Below, piece by piece: positions 16,747-25,103 of a DNA stretch of 64,000 bases. The first letter of the stretch is position 1, and every line of letters starts with the position of its first letter. The stretch spans positions 1,736,001 to 1,800,000 of the forward strand of contig CAVZUK010000003.1 in NCBI GenBank assembly GCA_963778465.1. Direction: 5' to 3'. The DNA is from CAVZBW01 sp963778465 (GTDB lineage Bacteria; Actinomycetota; Acidimicrobiia; Acidimicrobiales; RAAP-2). The translations under genes and the position numbers were made by a program. The notes under the pieces are model-generated. The model did no database searches. It was given only the letters and a program-made list of their open reading frames with translations, and was not told the origin of the DNA.

Positions 16747-17948
16747 CGACCGCCGTCGTGACCCCGAAAGCCCTGCGCCCCTCCGACCTTGGACGCCTCT
16801 CGGTCGTCGGCCTACGCACCCGCAAGCTGCGCGCCGGACTGTCCGCCCTGGGCATCGCCATCGGCGTGGCCGCCATCGTCGCCGTCCTCGGGCTCTCGTC
16901 CTCCTCCCAGGCCGGGTTGCTCGACGAGATCAGCAAGCTTGGCACCAACCTCCTCACCGTCCAAAATGGCCAAACCGTCACCGGCGGAACTGCCGAGCTT
17001 GCCAAGGAAGCGCCGGCCATGATCGCCCGCATCGGGCCGGTCAGTAACGTCCAAGACACCGGCACCGTCGACGGCGTCAACGCCTTCCGCAGTCCCCTCA
17101 TCCCTTCAATCGATACCAACGCCCTGAGCGTCGACGCCGCCAGCCTCGGACTGCCCAAAGCCGTCGGCACGACCGTCGCCCGAGGCACCTACCTCAACGC
17201 CGTCACCGCCAACGAACCCGTCGCCGTGCTCGGGGCTGCCGCCGCGCAGCGTTTGGGGATAGACCGCCTTTTCCCTGGCGAGCGGATCTGGCTCGACGAC
17301 CAGTGGTTCTACATCGCCGGCGTCCTCAACCCCGCCGTCCTCGCCCCAAACATCGACAGCTCGGTGCTCGTCGGCTACGGCTCGGCAGAGAAAGACCTTG
17401 GATTCGACGGGCACCCTTCCACGATCTACGTCCGCGCCCAAAACGGCCACGTCAACCAGGTCCAGAACCTCCTGGCCGCGACGGCCAACCCGCAGAACCC
17501 CAGCGAGGTCGACGTGTCCCAGCCTTCCTCCGCCCTGGTGGCCCAGGCCGAGGCCCAGGGCGCCTTCGACGACCTCTTCCTCGGCCTCGGCGCGGTCGCA
17601 TTGCTGGTCGGCGCGGTCGGAGTAGCCAACATCATGGTCATCTCCGTCCTCGAACGACGATCCGAGATCGGGCTACGCCGCGCTCTGGGCGCCACCAAGG
17701 GTCACATCCGAATCCAGTTCCTCTCCGAAGCCGTTCTCCTCGCCCTCATCGGCGGCGCCGCTGGCGTCGCCTTGGGCGCTCTGTCCACCGCTATGTATGC
17801 GCACGCCAAAGGGTGGGAGACCGTCGTGCCGACCGAAGCGTGGGCCGGCGGCCTCGTCGCCGCCATCCTCATCGGGGCGGTCGCTGGCCTGCTTCCCGCT
17901 CTTCGAGCGGCGCGCATGTCGCCCACCGAGGCACTTTGGGCCATGTAG
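16743..17948 (+). CDS. MacB/FtsX-like ABC transporter permease
   Basis: 401 residues with the MacB topology: one N-terminal transmembrane helix (LSALGIAIGVAAIVAVLGLS), a large extracytoplasmic MacB-periplasmic-core domain (about 60-270), then three C-terminal helices in an FtsX domain with the conserved IGLRRALGATKGHI coupling segment. It ends with RAARMSPTEALWAM, the normal family terminus. Four-nt overlap with the ATPase gene shows coupling. Together with the adaptor and lipoprotein it likely forms an envelope-stress or drug efflux system controlled by the adjacent two-component pair. Confidence 0.93.
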   Translation: MTTAVVTPKALRPSDLGRLSVVGLRTRKLRAGLSALGIAIGVAAIVAVLGLSSSSQAGLLDEISKLGTNLLTVQNGQTVTGGTAELAKEAPAMIARIGPVSNVQDTGTVDGVNAFRSPLIPSIDTNALSVDAASLGLPKAVGTTVARGTYLNAVTANEPVAVLGAAAAQRLGIDRLFPGERIWLDDQWFYIAGVLNPAVLAPNIDSSVLVGYGSAEKDLGFDGHPSTIYVRAQNGHVNQVQNLLAATANPQNPSEVDVSQPSSALVAQAEAQGAFDDLFLGLGAVALLVGAVGVANIMVISVLERRSEIGLRRALGATKGHIRIQFLSEAVLLALIGGAAGVALGALSTAMYAHAKGWETVVPTEAWAGGLVAAILIGAVAGLLPALRAARMSPTEALWAM

Positions 17949-18027
17949 CCGGGAGCGCTGCTATGTGAACGCGACCACGCCAAGTCTCCAACTCGTATCG
18001 AGAACCTTCAACAAGGGAGTGTCAGAC

Positions 18028-18570
18028 ATGTACAACCAGGATGACGAACAGACACACGAGCAACCTGCCAGCACCTATTCGGCCAATGCTGGCTCCGATC
18101 CGACATCGCCGACGCTGACGGTGCCGCCCCGGCCTGCCATCCGAGACGATCGGCCCCCAGAGCCATCGCTTGGGCGACCCGCGGGCGGCGGGCTATCGCC
18201 CGGCGCTGATTGGCAACCCGGAGCCAACTCGCCGCTCCCGCCGGCCGCTCAGCGGCGCCGGAGATGGCGGGTCGGACTGATGGCAGTGGCCGCCACAACG
18301 GCACTCGCCGCCGGGACGATTGTTGGCCATGTCCTCTGGCCCGCCTCCGCGCCGACCATCTCACCTGCTGGCAGCTCCAGCCCCATAGGCGCCGGCTCAA
18401 GCGGCAGCGCGAAGGGGCAGTCCCCCAGCGGGTCGGGCAGCTCGCCCATCCCCACCAAGCAGTTCCCGGGGGCATCCGGCGGCTCAAACGCCGGGAGCAG
18501 TCAGTCTCCCAACGGGTCGGGCGGCTCGATGAACCCCAAAAACCAATACCCCGTCGGGGCCGGCGGCTGA
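18028..18570 (+). CDS. Membrane-anchored Ser/Gly-rich secreted protein
   Basis: 180 residues. A cytoplasmic Pro/Ser-rich N-terminus (about 80 residues) precedes one transmembrane helix (LMAVAATTALAAGTIVGHVL). The outside part is low complexity, built from imperfect units of GSGSSPIPTKQFPGASGG, SSQSPNGSGGS and PKNQYPVGAGG type. The start at 18028 is supported by CAAGGGAGTG just upstream; a longer frame back to 17797 overlaps the permease gene. It follows the efflux operon by 79 nt and may be its last gene. Function unknown. Confidence 0.7.
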   Translation: MYNQDDEQTHEQPASTYSANAGSDPTSPTLTVPPRPAIRDDRPPEPSLGRPAGGGLSPGADWQPGANSPLPPAAQRRRRWRVGLMAVAATTALAAGTIVGHVLWPASAPTISPAGSSSPIGAGSSGSAKGQSPSGSGSSPIPTKQFPGASGGSNAGSSQSPNGSGGSMNPKNQYPVGAGG

Positions 18571-19102
18571 TTTCCGTGAGTCTCGATCCGGGAAAAACCG
18601 CGCCATCAGGTGCAGCAGGTCGTGACAGCCGACCGGGAACGTCAGCGCCAGGTGATCGGAGTGCCGGTCGGCCGGCGGACCATCGCCGTGCTTGCCGAGT
18701 ACGGAACCGCGGTCGCTGGGACTTTGTGCCACGCGATCTCCGGGCGTCGCGCCGCATCGATAGTTGCCCACAGAAGTGCACCGTGATAGCTCGGCCATCC
18801 AGCGCAGTGACGATCGGAGCGGCTGCTGCCGATGGGTGATCGGTACCCCCAGGGGTATAGAATAGGCTGAGGAAGTGAGGGAGACGGACGTGGCACAGCG
18901 GAGATGTGCGAACAGCGGCGTTACTCGGTTGGTGGGCGGTGGTGCCGGACCGGGCTTGACCGCTGCACGAATGGCGTTGGTGCGGGCGGTTCGACCGCTG
19001 TGACGAATGGGCCTATGAGGGCAAGCGAGATCGTCTACGACCGGAACCCGGTCGCAGACGAGCCAGACCGTACCGACGAAAGGTTCACGAGAGGGATGTG
19101 AG
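18571..19102. other. Upstream region of the sulfur-response operon
   Basis: About 530 nt containing the CsoR/CstR-type operator described separately. Downstream of it a 37-codon frame (18890-19003, GTG start, GAGGGA upstream) could encode MAQRRCANSGVTRL.. LVRAVRPL, with one Cys and a hydrophobic stretch. Its reality is uncertain. No other gene is seen. Confidence 0.4.
18844..18857. promoter_or_regulatory. CsoR/CstR-family operator
   Basis: TACCCC-CA-GGGGTA is a perfect 6+6 inverted repeat with a 2-nt spacer, the G-tract palindrome recognised by CsoR-family tetrameric repressors. It lies about 245 nt upstream of the CsoR-family gene and before the small possible ORF at 18890, so it probably covers the promoter of this operon and gives autoregulation. 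Confidence 0.75.
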
Positions 19103-19372
19103 ATGGAACTTCCCCAAGATGTTGTCGACGACGTGCGCAAGCGCCTGCGGCGAATAGCCGGGCAAGTCCAGGGCGTGGAGCGCATGCTGGTCGAGCGCCG
19201 AGAGTGTCGAGATGTTGTGGCGCAGCTTTCTGCCGCCACCAAAGCCTTGGAGCAGGCCGGATTCAAGCTGGTCGCTTCAGGGCTCGTCTACTGCCTCGAA
19301 AACCCCGAAGAAGCCGAGGCGGACGGCTACCCGATGGAAGAGGTCCAACGCATGTTCATGAAGTTGGCCTGA
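19103..19372 (+). CDS. CsoR-family metal/persulfide-sensing repressor (CstR-like)
   Basis: 89 residues of an all-helical CsoR (DUF156) repressor: RLRRIAGQVQGVERMLVERR, then Cys in RECRDVVAQLSAATKAL and a second Cys in LVYCLENPEE. Copper-sensing members need a Cys-His-Cys triad with His four residues before the second Cys; here that position is Gly (SGLVYC). Two Cys without His is the pattern of persulfide-sensing CstR. The downstream rhodanese-fused flavoprotein fits sulfane-sulfur sensing. Ribosome site GAGAGGGA precedes the ATG, and the operator upstream matches the family. Metal sensing remains possible. Confidence 0.88.
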   Translation: MELPQDVVDDVRKRLRRIAGQVQGVERMLVERRECRDVVAQLSAATKALEQAGFKLVASGLVYCLENPEEAEADGYPMEEVQRMFMKLA

Positions 19373-19384
19373 GGGGGAGAGAGT

Positions 19385-19546
19385 ATGTGTCGGACTGTGT
19401 CCTGTAAGAAGTGCGGGAAGGCTTCGTGGATGGGCTGTGGCGCTCACGTCGAGCAGATGCTCGGCGACGTGGCTTCGAACCAACGGTGCCAGTGCAGCGA
19501 AGCAGCGGTGCCCACCACCAAGCGCAAGTCGTGGTTCTCCCGATGA
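19385..19546 (+). CDS. Small Cys-rich protein
   Basis: 53 residues with six Cys: MCRTVSCKKCGKASWMGCG and, further on, NQRCQCSE, ending KRKSWFSR. Two Cys pairs could bind zinc or carry sulfane sulfur. GAGGGGGAGAG precedes the ATG, and the TGA overlaps the ATG of the flavoprotein gene by 4 nt (ATGA), so it is translationally coupled between the repressor and the enzyme. The coding frame is shorter than most gene-finder cut-offs. I recall similar short proteins in other Actinobacteria but cannot name a family. Confidence 0.75.
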   Translation: MCRTVSCKKCGKASWMGCGAHVEQMLGDVASNQRCQCSEAAVPTTKRKSWFSR

Positions 19547-21222
19547 GCACTGCCCGTGAAGGCCAGACACGCCAAGTGGTGATCGTGGGCGGCGTGGCCG
19601 GTGGCATGTCCACGGCCACTCGACTTCGCCGCCTCGATGCCGACGTGGGGATCACCGTGATCGAGCGCTCGGGCCATGTCTCGTTCGCCAATTGCGGCTT
19701 GCCGTACTTCGTCGGCGGGTTGATCGAAGAAGAGGACGATCTCACCCTCCAAACCCCGGAGCAGCTCTTCGACCGGTTCCGGCTCGATGTCCGGGTCAAC
19801 GACGAGGTTGTCGGCATCGATCGGGTCGCCCGCCGCCTGACCACCCGCTTGACGAGCACCGGCGAGGAGCATGTGGTTCCCTATGACAAGCTAGTGCTCA
19901 GCATGGGTGCGGCCCCGGTGCGCCCTCCCATCCCCGGATACGACCGGGTGCGCACGCTTCGCACCGTCGAAGACGCGGCCCGTCTGGCTTCCTACGTCGA
20001 TGTCGCACCCGCTGCGGCCGTCATCATCGGGGCCGGCTTCATCGGCCTCGAGATGGCCGAGAACCTTGTCGCGCAGGGCATCGACGTCACCATCGTGGAG
20101 GCGGCCCCCCAGGTGCTTCCGCCCCTTGACCCTGAACTGGCCATCTTGGTCAGAGACGAGCTCGCTGCCCATGGTGTGCACGTCGAGACCAGTGCCACGC
20201 TCGCCTCAGTCGAAGAGACGTCGGTCACCCTCGTCGACGGTCGAGTCCTGCCCGCGGACCTCGTGGTCGGCGCCATCGGAGTCCGTCCCGATGTCCGACT
20301 GGCGGAACTGGCCGGCTTGCATCTTGGGCCGAGCGGGGGGATCGCGGTCAACGGGGCGAACCAAACGAACGATCCCGACGTCTATGCCGTCGGAGATGCC
20401 GTCGAGAAGCCAGACGCTGTCTCCCATGCCACGTCGCTCATCGCACTGGCCAATGTCGCCAATCGGCAAGGCCGCCGAGTGGCGGACCACATTGCCGGAA
20501 GGCCCTCGCGCCCGGTCGCTTCGCTTGGGACGGCAATCGTCAAGGTGTTTGACGTGGTGGCCGCAACCGTCGGCTGGAACGAGGGCCGGCTACGAGCTGT
20601 GGGCCGCTCGTATCGGGCCATCCACTCGCACCCTTTCGATCACGCCACTTATTACCCGGGCGCGACCCGGATGGCCGTGAAGCTGCTCTTCGACCCGCAC
20701 GACGGCCTCATCCTCGGGGCGCAGATCGTGGGGCGCAACGGGGTCGACAAGCGGATCGACGTCATCGCAACGGCGATGGCGAGTGGCACGACCGCCGACC
20801 AACTGGCTGATCTCGAATTGGCCTACGCCCCACCGTTCTCTTCGGCCAAGGATCCGGTCAACCTTCTCGGCTACATGGCTGAGAACATCCTGAGCGGCGA
20901 TTGCGATGTCGTGGCCCCAGACGAGCTCGCCGAGCTCATCGAAGCGGGGTGGTCATTGGTCGATGTTCGAACGGCAGAAGAGAACGAACGTGGAGCAATC
21001 GAAGGGTCAACGAATGTGCCGATCGACTCGATGCGAGACAATCTCGATGCGCTGGGCAGCGGCCCGGTAGTCGTGTACTGCGAAGTCGGCCAGCGAGGAC
21101 ACACCGCCACGGCCTTGCTGCACGAGCTCGGATTCGAGGCCCGCAACCTCGACGGCGGGTACCAGACGTGGAGCGCGTCGATGCGGGCCCGTGCCAGTGG
21201 TACGTCCGCTCCAGTTTCATAG
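19543..21222 (+). CDS. CoA-disulfide reductase-like flavoprotein with C-terminal rhodanese domain
   Basis: 559 residues. The N-terminal FAD/NAD(P)H domains show VVIVGGVAGGMSTATRLRR, the redox Cys51 in SFANCGLPYFVGG, the second nucleotide motif IIGAGFIGLEMAENL and the GDA motif VYAVGDAVE. A dimerisation domain follows, then a rhodanese domain (about 460-550) with active Cys513 in VVYCEVGQRGH. Such CoADR-Rhd enzymes reduce CoA persulfide or polysulfide with NAD(P)H. It is the third gene of the repressor operon. The two active Cys are both intact. Confidence 0.93.
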   Translation: MSTAREGQTRQVVIVGGVAGGMSTATRLRRLDADVGITVIERSGHVSFANCGLPYFVGGLIEEEDDLTLQTPEQLFDRFRLDVRVNDEVVGIDRVARRLTTRLTSTGEEHVVPYDKLVLSMGAAPVRPPIPGYDRVRTLRTVEDAARLASYVDVAPAAAVIIGAGFIGLEMAENLVAQGIDVTIVEAAPQVLPPLDPELAILVRDELAAHGVHVETSATLASVEETSVTLVDGRVLPADLVVGAIGVRPDVRLAELAGLHLGPSGGIAVNGANQTNDPDVYAVGDAVEKPDAVSHATSLIALANVANRQGRRVADHIAGRPSRPVASLGTAIVKVFDVVAATVGWNEGRLRAVGRSYRAIHSHPFDHATYYPGATRMAVKLLFDPHDGLILGAQIVGRNGVDKRIDVIATAMASGTTADQLADLELAYAPPFSSAKDPVNLLGYMAENILSGDCDVVAPDELAELIEAGWSLVDVRTAEENERGAIEGSTNVPIDSMRDNLDALGSGPVVVYCEVGQRGHTATALLHELGFEARNLDGGYQTWSASMRARASGTSAPVS

Positions 21223-21547
21223 CTGTTCGTCCCATCGCACCGATAGGCGAACGTGGTCGATGATGGCATTACGTCGAAGCGATGGCTGCCATGTCCCCGT
21301 GGGCTGCTCAACTGGCCGAGCCTGCCAGTGACGACAACAGCCCGAGCCGTACTTGGGCTTCGGTGGAAGTGGGCCGCTTAGGAACCACCTTGCGAGAGGT
21401 GGGATTAGGGGAGGTCGATCGCGGTTCCAGCGATCATTGGGCCCGGTTCGGATTCTGTCCGCCAGGTTCCACTCGTCTAGAAAGGTACAACGCCACCACT
21501 TGGTCCTGGTTCGACCCGCTCGGCCCGGACGCGCCTAGAGACCCGAA
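21223..21547. other. Intergenic region
   Basis: About 325 nt between a plus-strand operon end and a minus-strand gene end, so it should contain terminators of both. I found no convincing hairpin with a T-run and no gene. Confidence 0.3.
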
Positions 21548-21802
21548 TCACCAAGCGAATGCGCGAGGTCTGGGCCCGGCCAGAGGAGATACGTATTCGC
21601 CTCGGGCAAATCGGCGCGGCTGTTGCCAAGCCATTCGCAAGACCAGTCTCGGTGACGACCACACCTCGCCCAAAGCCCTCTGGGCGAGGTGCGCTCCCTT
21701 GGGAATCGAGCGCAGAGGCGACCCCGACCCAACCATCGCGAGGCTCGCCACCGCCGACGCCCCGCTGACTACAAGCAGTCCAGCACGACCAACGAGTCTC
21801 AT
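21548..21802 (-). CDS. Small exported or membrane-anchored hypothetical protein
   Basis: 84 residues; a basic start and hydrophobic segment (RLVGRAGLLVVSGASAVASL) suggest an N-terminal signal or anchor, followed by a basic region. GGAGG ends 3 nt upstream of the ATG, which is a strong translation signal. It lies 49 nt downstream of the metallopeptidase-like gene on the same strand and may share its transcript. No family recognised. Confidence 0.45.
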   Translation of the reverse strand: MRLVGRAGLLVVSGASAVASLAMVGSGSPLRSIPKGAHLAQRALGEVWSSPRLVLRMAWQQPRRFARGEYVSPLAGPRPRAFAW

Positions 21803-21851
21803 CCCACCTCCAGATTCACGCCGACGGTTGGGTTGCCTGCTCTATCACTCC

Positions 21852-22199
21852 TCATCCCCAGCCCAACTCGTGGAGACGCATGTCGCCGATACCGAAATGG
21901 TGGGCGATCTCATGGATCACGGTCTTTCGAACCTGGGCTCGAACATCATCCTCCGATTTGCAGACTCGGCAGATCTCCCGCTGATACAACGTGATTCGGT
22001 CCGGCATGACGCCGGAGTAGCTGCTGGAGAGCCGTTTGGTAAGTGGGATTCCCTCGTATAGGCCGAACAAGTGACGGCCGACCGCCTCGTCTTCGACGAT
22101 GATGGCCACGTTGTCCATTGCCGACCGGAGCTCCGCTGGGATGGATTCCAGTGCATCGCCGACGAGTTCGTCGAAGCGATCATTCGGTACGACGAACAC
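21852..22199 (-). CDS. Metallopeptidase family protein (minimal zincin)
   Basis: 115 residues of the short zincin family often annotated as metallopeptidase family protein. It opens with RFDELVGDALESIPAEL and MDNVAIIVEDE, and has the HExxH motif in VIHEIAHHFGIGD near residue 96, with the downstream Asp/Glu of GIGDMRLHELGW as possible third ligand. The only usable start is the GTG at 22199, since an in-frame TAG lies two codons upstream. Catalytic activity of the family is not well established. Confidence 0.88.
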   Translation of the reverse strand: MFVVPNDRFDELVGDALESIPAELRSAMDNVAIIVEDEAVGRHLFGLYEGIPLTKRLSSSYSGVMPDRITLYQREICRVCKSEDDVRAQVRKTVIHEIAHHFGIGDMRLHELGWG

Positions 22200-22505
22200 G
22201 GGCCGACTCTAATTCGAAAGTGATGAGCGGACGGACGCCCCGGTCAGCCTCGATTTGGGGGCCTAGCAGCCCGTGGCGTCTCGCAGTGCATTGCCGACCC
22301 GGCATGGTGCAGGCGGCGATGGTCTCTTGGGCGAGGCCGACGGCGATGGGAAGAAGTCTCGAAGCAGGGTTCGAGACGGCCCGTCCGGGATGACAAAGAC
22401 CAGTCAACCAGAACGGTTACAGTTCTCGACTCGAGTCGAGGAGGTGCCAAGATCTGGCGAATTCCGGGGCAGTTTGACCAACCCTGGCCGGACCGCTGGG
22501 TCGCT

Positions 22506-22733
22506 TTGCTCGCGGTGGTCTTGGCCCTCGCTGTTGCGGTTCTATTCGTGGCACCACAAGTCGAAATCGATGGTCTATCTCAGACCTCGTCAACTCGGAG
22601 CGCATCGGGCTCCTCGGTGAGGGACTCTACGGACGGCAGCCTCCTCTCATATCGTGCGATGGCTTCCGTCTCACCTGAAGAGGCCTACGAAGGCGGCTAC
22701 ACCGATTGGCAGAATGCGCGCACCCGCCGATGA
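22506..22733 (+). CDS. Possible single-span membrane protein, start uncertain
   Basis: Up to 75 residues from a TTG; the same frame is open further upstream and reads FDQPWPDRWVALLAVVLALA, giving one transmembrane helix followed by a Ser/Thr-rich outside part and YEGGYTDWQNARTRR. No clear start codon with a ribosome site was found. Composition is protein-like, but evidence is weak. Confidence 0.3.
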   Translation: MLAVVLALAVAVLFVAPQVEIDGLSQTSSTRSASGSSVRDSTDGSLLSYRAMASVSPEEAYEGGYTDWQNARTRR

Positions 22734-23479
22734 TTGGCGAAGGCCCTGTATTCGTTGCGCCCGATGGCGACAACCCAGGGTACGCAGAGGGAACGCACGA
22801 CCACTACCTCACGGGCGATCAGCGTCTCAGCGCGGTGGATGGAGATAGGTGCGAGGCAGTCTGCAACAACGCACGGACCAGGCGTTTGTTCCTGGACGGA
22901 TGATGTTTCGGAGCCCGTAGAGGCGCTCTCGACGCTCGGCACCGGGGCCCGAGGGCAGGTTTCGGGTCACTACCTGCGCTCACCGGCTGTGCTTGGCGAT
23001 CTCTTCGTCGCTATCAGCCACGACTACGACGGACGCGCCCCGAAGCGCCCCGGCGGCAGGAATTGGTCACGTGGTGGGTTCGGTGTTCATCTGCGGTTGT
23101 GGAGGTTCGTACGGTCTCGGCATTGACTGCACGAGGAATGCCCGTTCCTTGCGGTGGCATTTGCGTTCGTGATCAGACGGCGACCAGCGGACAGATAACT
23201 CCGGCCTGCGCCGGAAGGGAGGTTGACACCATCCCCCCCGGGGGGCGACACTGGGTGCAGCGCGACGTAACGCCATCCGGCGTGTATCGATGTTCGGCGG
23301 GGGGTGGCTCCTCAGGTTGGTCCTGGAGACTCGGAGGCGGTCGCGCGCCAGCCGCAGCTTGGGGTCGTCTGATCCACGTGGGGGAGATCACGATCAACAC
23401 GGGCTAGCCGAACCGCGGCCAGCCTTATCGGCGGTGGGCTTCGGCGTTCGCGTGGTCCCCGACAGAAGGGGAGCGTGAG
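22734..23479. other. Long region without a convincing gene
   Basis: About 750 nt. A 57-codon plus-strand frame at 22730-22903 (MIGEGPVFVAPDGDNPGY.., two Cys) has protein-like composition but no ribosome site. Several competing frames on both strands between 23060 and 23410 show no family feature. The promoter of the APC permease gene should lie near the right end. Confidence 0.3.
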
Positions 23480-24949
23480 ATGGCGACGGATGCGAAGCCG
23501 GCGTCGGTCGAGGTGGACTCCGAGCGCCTTGGCGGCTACAAGCCAGAGCTGAAGCGGACGCTGGGCTCCTTTCAGATGTTCGCGATCTCGTTCGCGTTCA
23601 TCTCGGTGGCGGTCGGCGTCTTTGGGTTATACGGCGTGGTCCTGCAGACGGGGGGGCCGGTCGCTATCTGGCTTTGGGTCCTCGTGGGAGTCGGGCAGGC
23701 TCTCGTGGCGCTGGTGTACGCACAGTTCGCGGCCCGCATCCCGCTCAGCGGCTCCTCCTATCAATGGGGCTCACGGCTGGCCAACCCGAAGATCGGCTTC
23801 GTGTTCGGCTGGCTGACTGTCTGTTACCTGGCGATCGCCGTGGTGGCGGTCGACAATGCGCTAGCGAAGACGGCATTCATGCCCCTCTTCAACATGCAGC
23901 CGAACGAGCGTACGGCGCGCCTGATCACGCTCGTGGTGTTGCTCGTCCAGGTCGTGCTCGTGGTGGCCTCGACGCGCCTCGCCAGCATGGTCAACTCGAG
24001 CGCGGTAGTGATCGAGTTGGCGATCGTCATTGTGTTGTCGATCGCCCTGGTGATTGCTGTGCTTGTCACGGGCCACGGCGGAGAGGGGAACCTCGTCTCT
24101 CAGGGTGCCGCCCTGAAATCCGACTATTTCGCCGTCGGCGGCGGGCTGATGACCGCCATGGTCCTGGGCCTCGCTACGCTCACCGGCTTCGACTCGGCGG
24201 CGAACCTGGCTGAGGAGGCGAATGACCCCTATCGCAGCGTCCCGCTCGCCATCGTGGGATCGGTGGTCGCGGCCGCAGTGCTGGGACTGCTGTTCCTGAT
24301 CACGCTCACCATCGCCATCCGCTCCATCCCCAAGATCACCGACAGCGATTCGCCGGTGGCGGCGATCATTCGGGATCACTTCGGTTCGGGCACGGAGCGG
24401 ATATTCCTTGTCGCCATCACCCTCGCCTTCTTCGGCGCCGGGATTGCCGTCATGACCGCCTGCTCGCGGCTCGTCTTCGCCATGTCGCGCGACGCGCGCT
24501 TCCCCGCCCACCGATTGATGCGGCAGGTCAATCCGCGCACGCATACGCCGATCCCGGCGACGCTCCTGATATTCGTCGTGGGGGTTGTCCTGATGGTGGC
24601 GCTGCCCGGGACCGCCCTGCTCAAGCTGATCGTTGCGTCGACGATCCTCCCCACCATCATCTACGGGGGGACAATTGTCCTCTACCTGGTCGTGCGCAAG
24701 CGACTCGCTCGCCGGGAGGGCGCGTTCAACCTGGGGCGGTTCGAAGTGCCGGTGGCCATCTGCGCACTCCTGTGGGTGGTAAGCGCCCTGTTCGTGCTCA
24801 CGGTGCCCAGGGAGGCGGTCGTCCCAGATCTGATAGTGGTCGGCTTGGTCTTAGCCGGTGGACTGTTCTTGCTTGGCATGATCAAGTTCCGCCGCCAGGA
24901 CCTCGAGACCGAGCCCGGAGACGTCAGCGTCCTCGAGCCTTCACCATGA
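23480..24949 (+). CDS. APC-superfamily amino acid permease
   Basis: 489 residues with about 12 transmembrane helices. TM1 carries the family signature FQMFAISFAFISVAVGVFG, and GSSYQWGSRLANPKIGF follows between TM2 and TM3. GFDSAANLAEEANDPYRSVP in the middle loop and FAMSRDARFPAHRLMRQVNPRTHTP near TM8 are typical of the amino acid/choline transporter-like part of the superfamily. The start is preceded by AAGGGGAG. No metabolic gene is adjacent, so the substrate (amino acid, amine or related) cannot be deduced. Confidence 0.93.
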   Translation: MATDAKPASVEVDSERLGGYKPELKRTLGSFQMFAISFAFISVAVGVFGLYGVVLQTGGPVAIWLWVLVGVGQALVALVYAQFAARIPLSGSSYQWGSRLANPKIGFVFGWLTVCYLAIAVVAVDNALAKTAFMPLFNMQPNERTARLITLVVLLVQVVLVVASTRLASMVNSSAVVIELAIVIVLSIALVIAVLVTGHGGEGNLVSQGAALKSDYFAVGGGLMTAMVLGLATLTGFDSAANLAEEANDPYRSVPLAIVGSVVAAAVLGLLFLITLTIAIRSIPKITDSDSPVAAIIRDHFGSGTERIFLVAITLAFFGAGIAVMTACSRLVFAMSRDARFPAHRLMRQVNPRTHTPIPATLLIFVVGVVLMVALPGTALLKLIVASTILPTIIYGGTIVLYLVVRKRLARREGAFNLGRFEVPVAICALLWVVSALFVLTVPREAVVPDLIVVGLVLAGGLFLLGMIKFRRQDLETEPGDVSVLEPSP

Positions 24950-25059
24950 GAGAAGCTTTATATCGTGCCCGCCGCGTGCCCGTAGCAGTTGCTCTTCTAT
25001 CTGCGGGTTCGCTGAATGCGCCTTGTCAGTCGTGTCGTGCGATTCGGCTTTGGTGGGCG

Positions 25060-25103
25060 TTCGTAACGTAGAAGTCGGCGGTTCGAGTCCGCTCACCTCC
25101 CAC
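25060..25103 (+). pseudogene. 3' fragment of a tRNA-Thr(CGU)-like gene, possible att site
   Basis: The segment reads as the 3' half of a tRNA: anticodon-loop-like TTCGTAA, a short variable region, a T-arm GGCGG-TTCGAGT-CCGCT and an acceptor strand ACCTCCCA. The anticodon CGT and the TTCGTAA loop fit tRNA-Thr. The 5' half (GGGAGGT and D-arm) is absent from the preceding 100 nt and the anticodon stem has no partner, so it is not a complete tRNA. Integrating elements often leave such a 3' copy at one border. Confidence 0.55.

Noticed and set aside
21282..22061. 259-codon plus-strand frame
   Set aside because: Covers the minus-strand metallopeptidase gene with an HExxH motif; no family feature itself.
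22730..22903. 57-codon plus-strand frame with two Cys
   Set aside because: Plausible composition but lacks a ribosome site and overlaps a competing frame.
25020..25103. Complete tRNA gene
   Set aside because: The 5' acceptor strand, D-arm and 5' anticodon stem are absent; only the 3' half is present.
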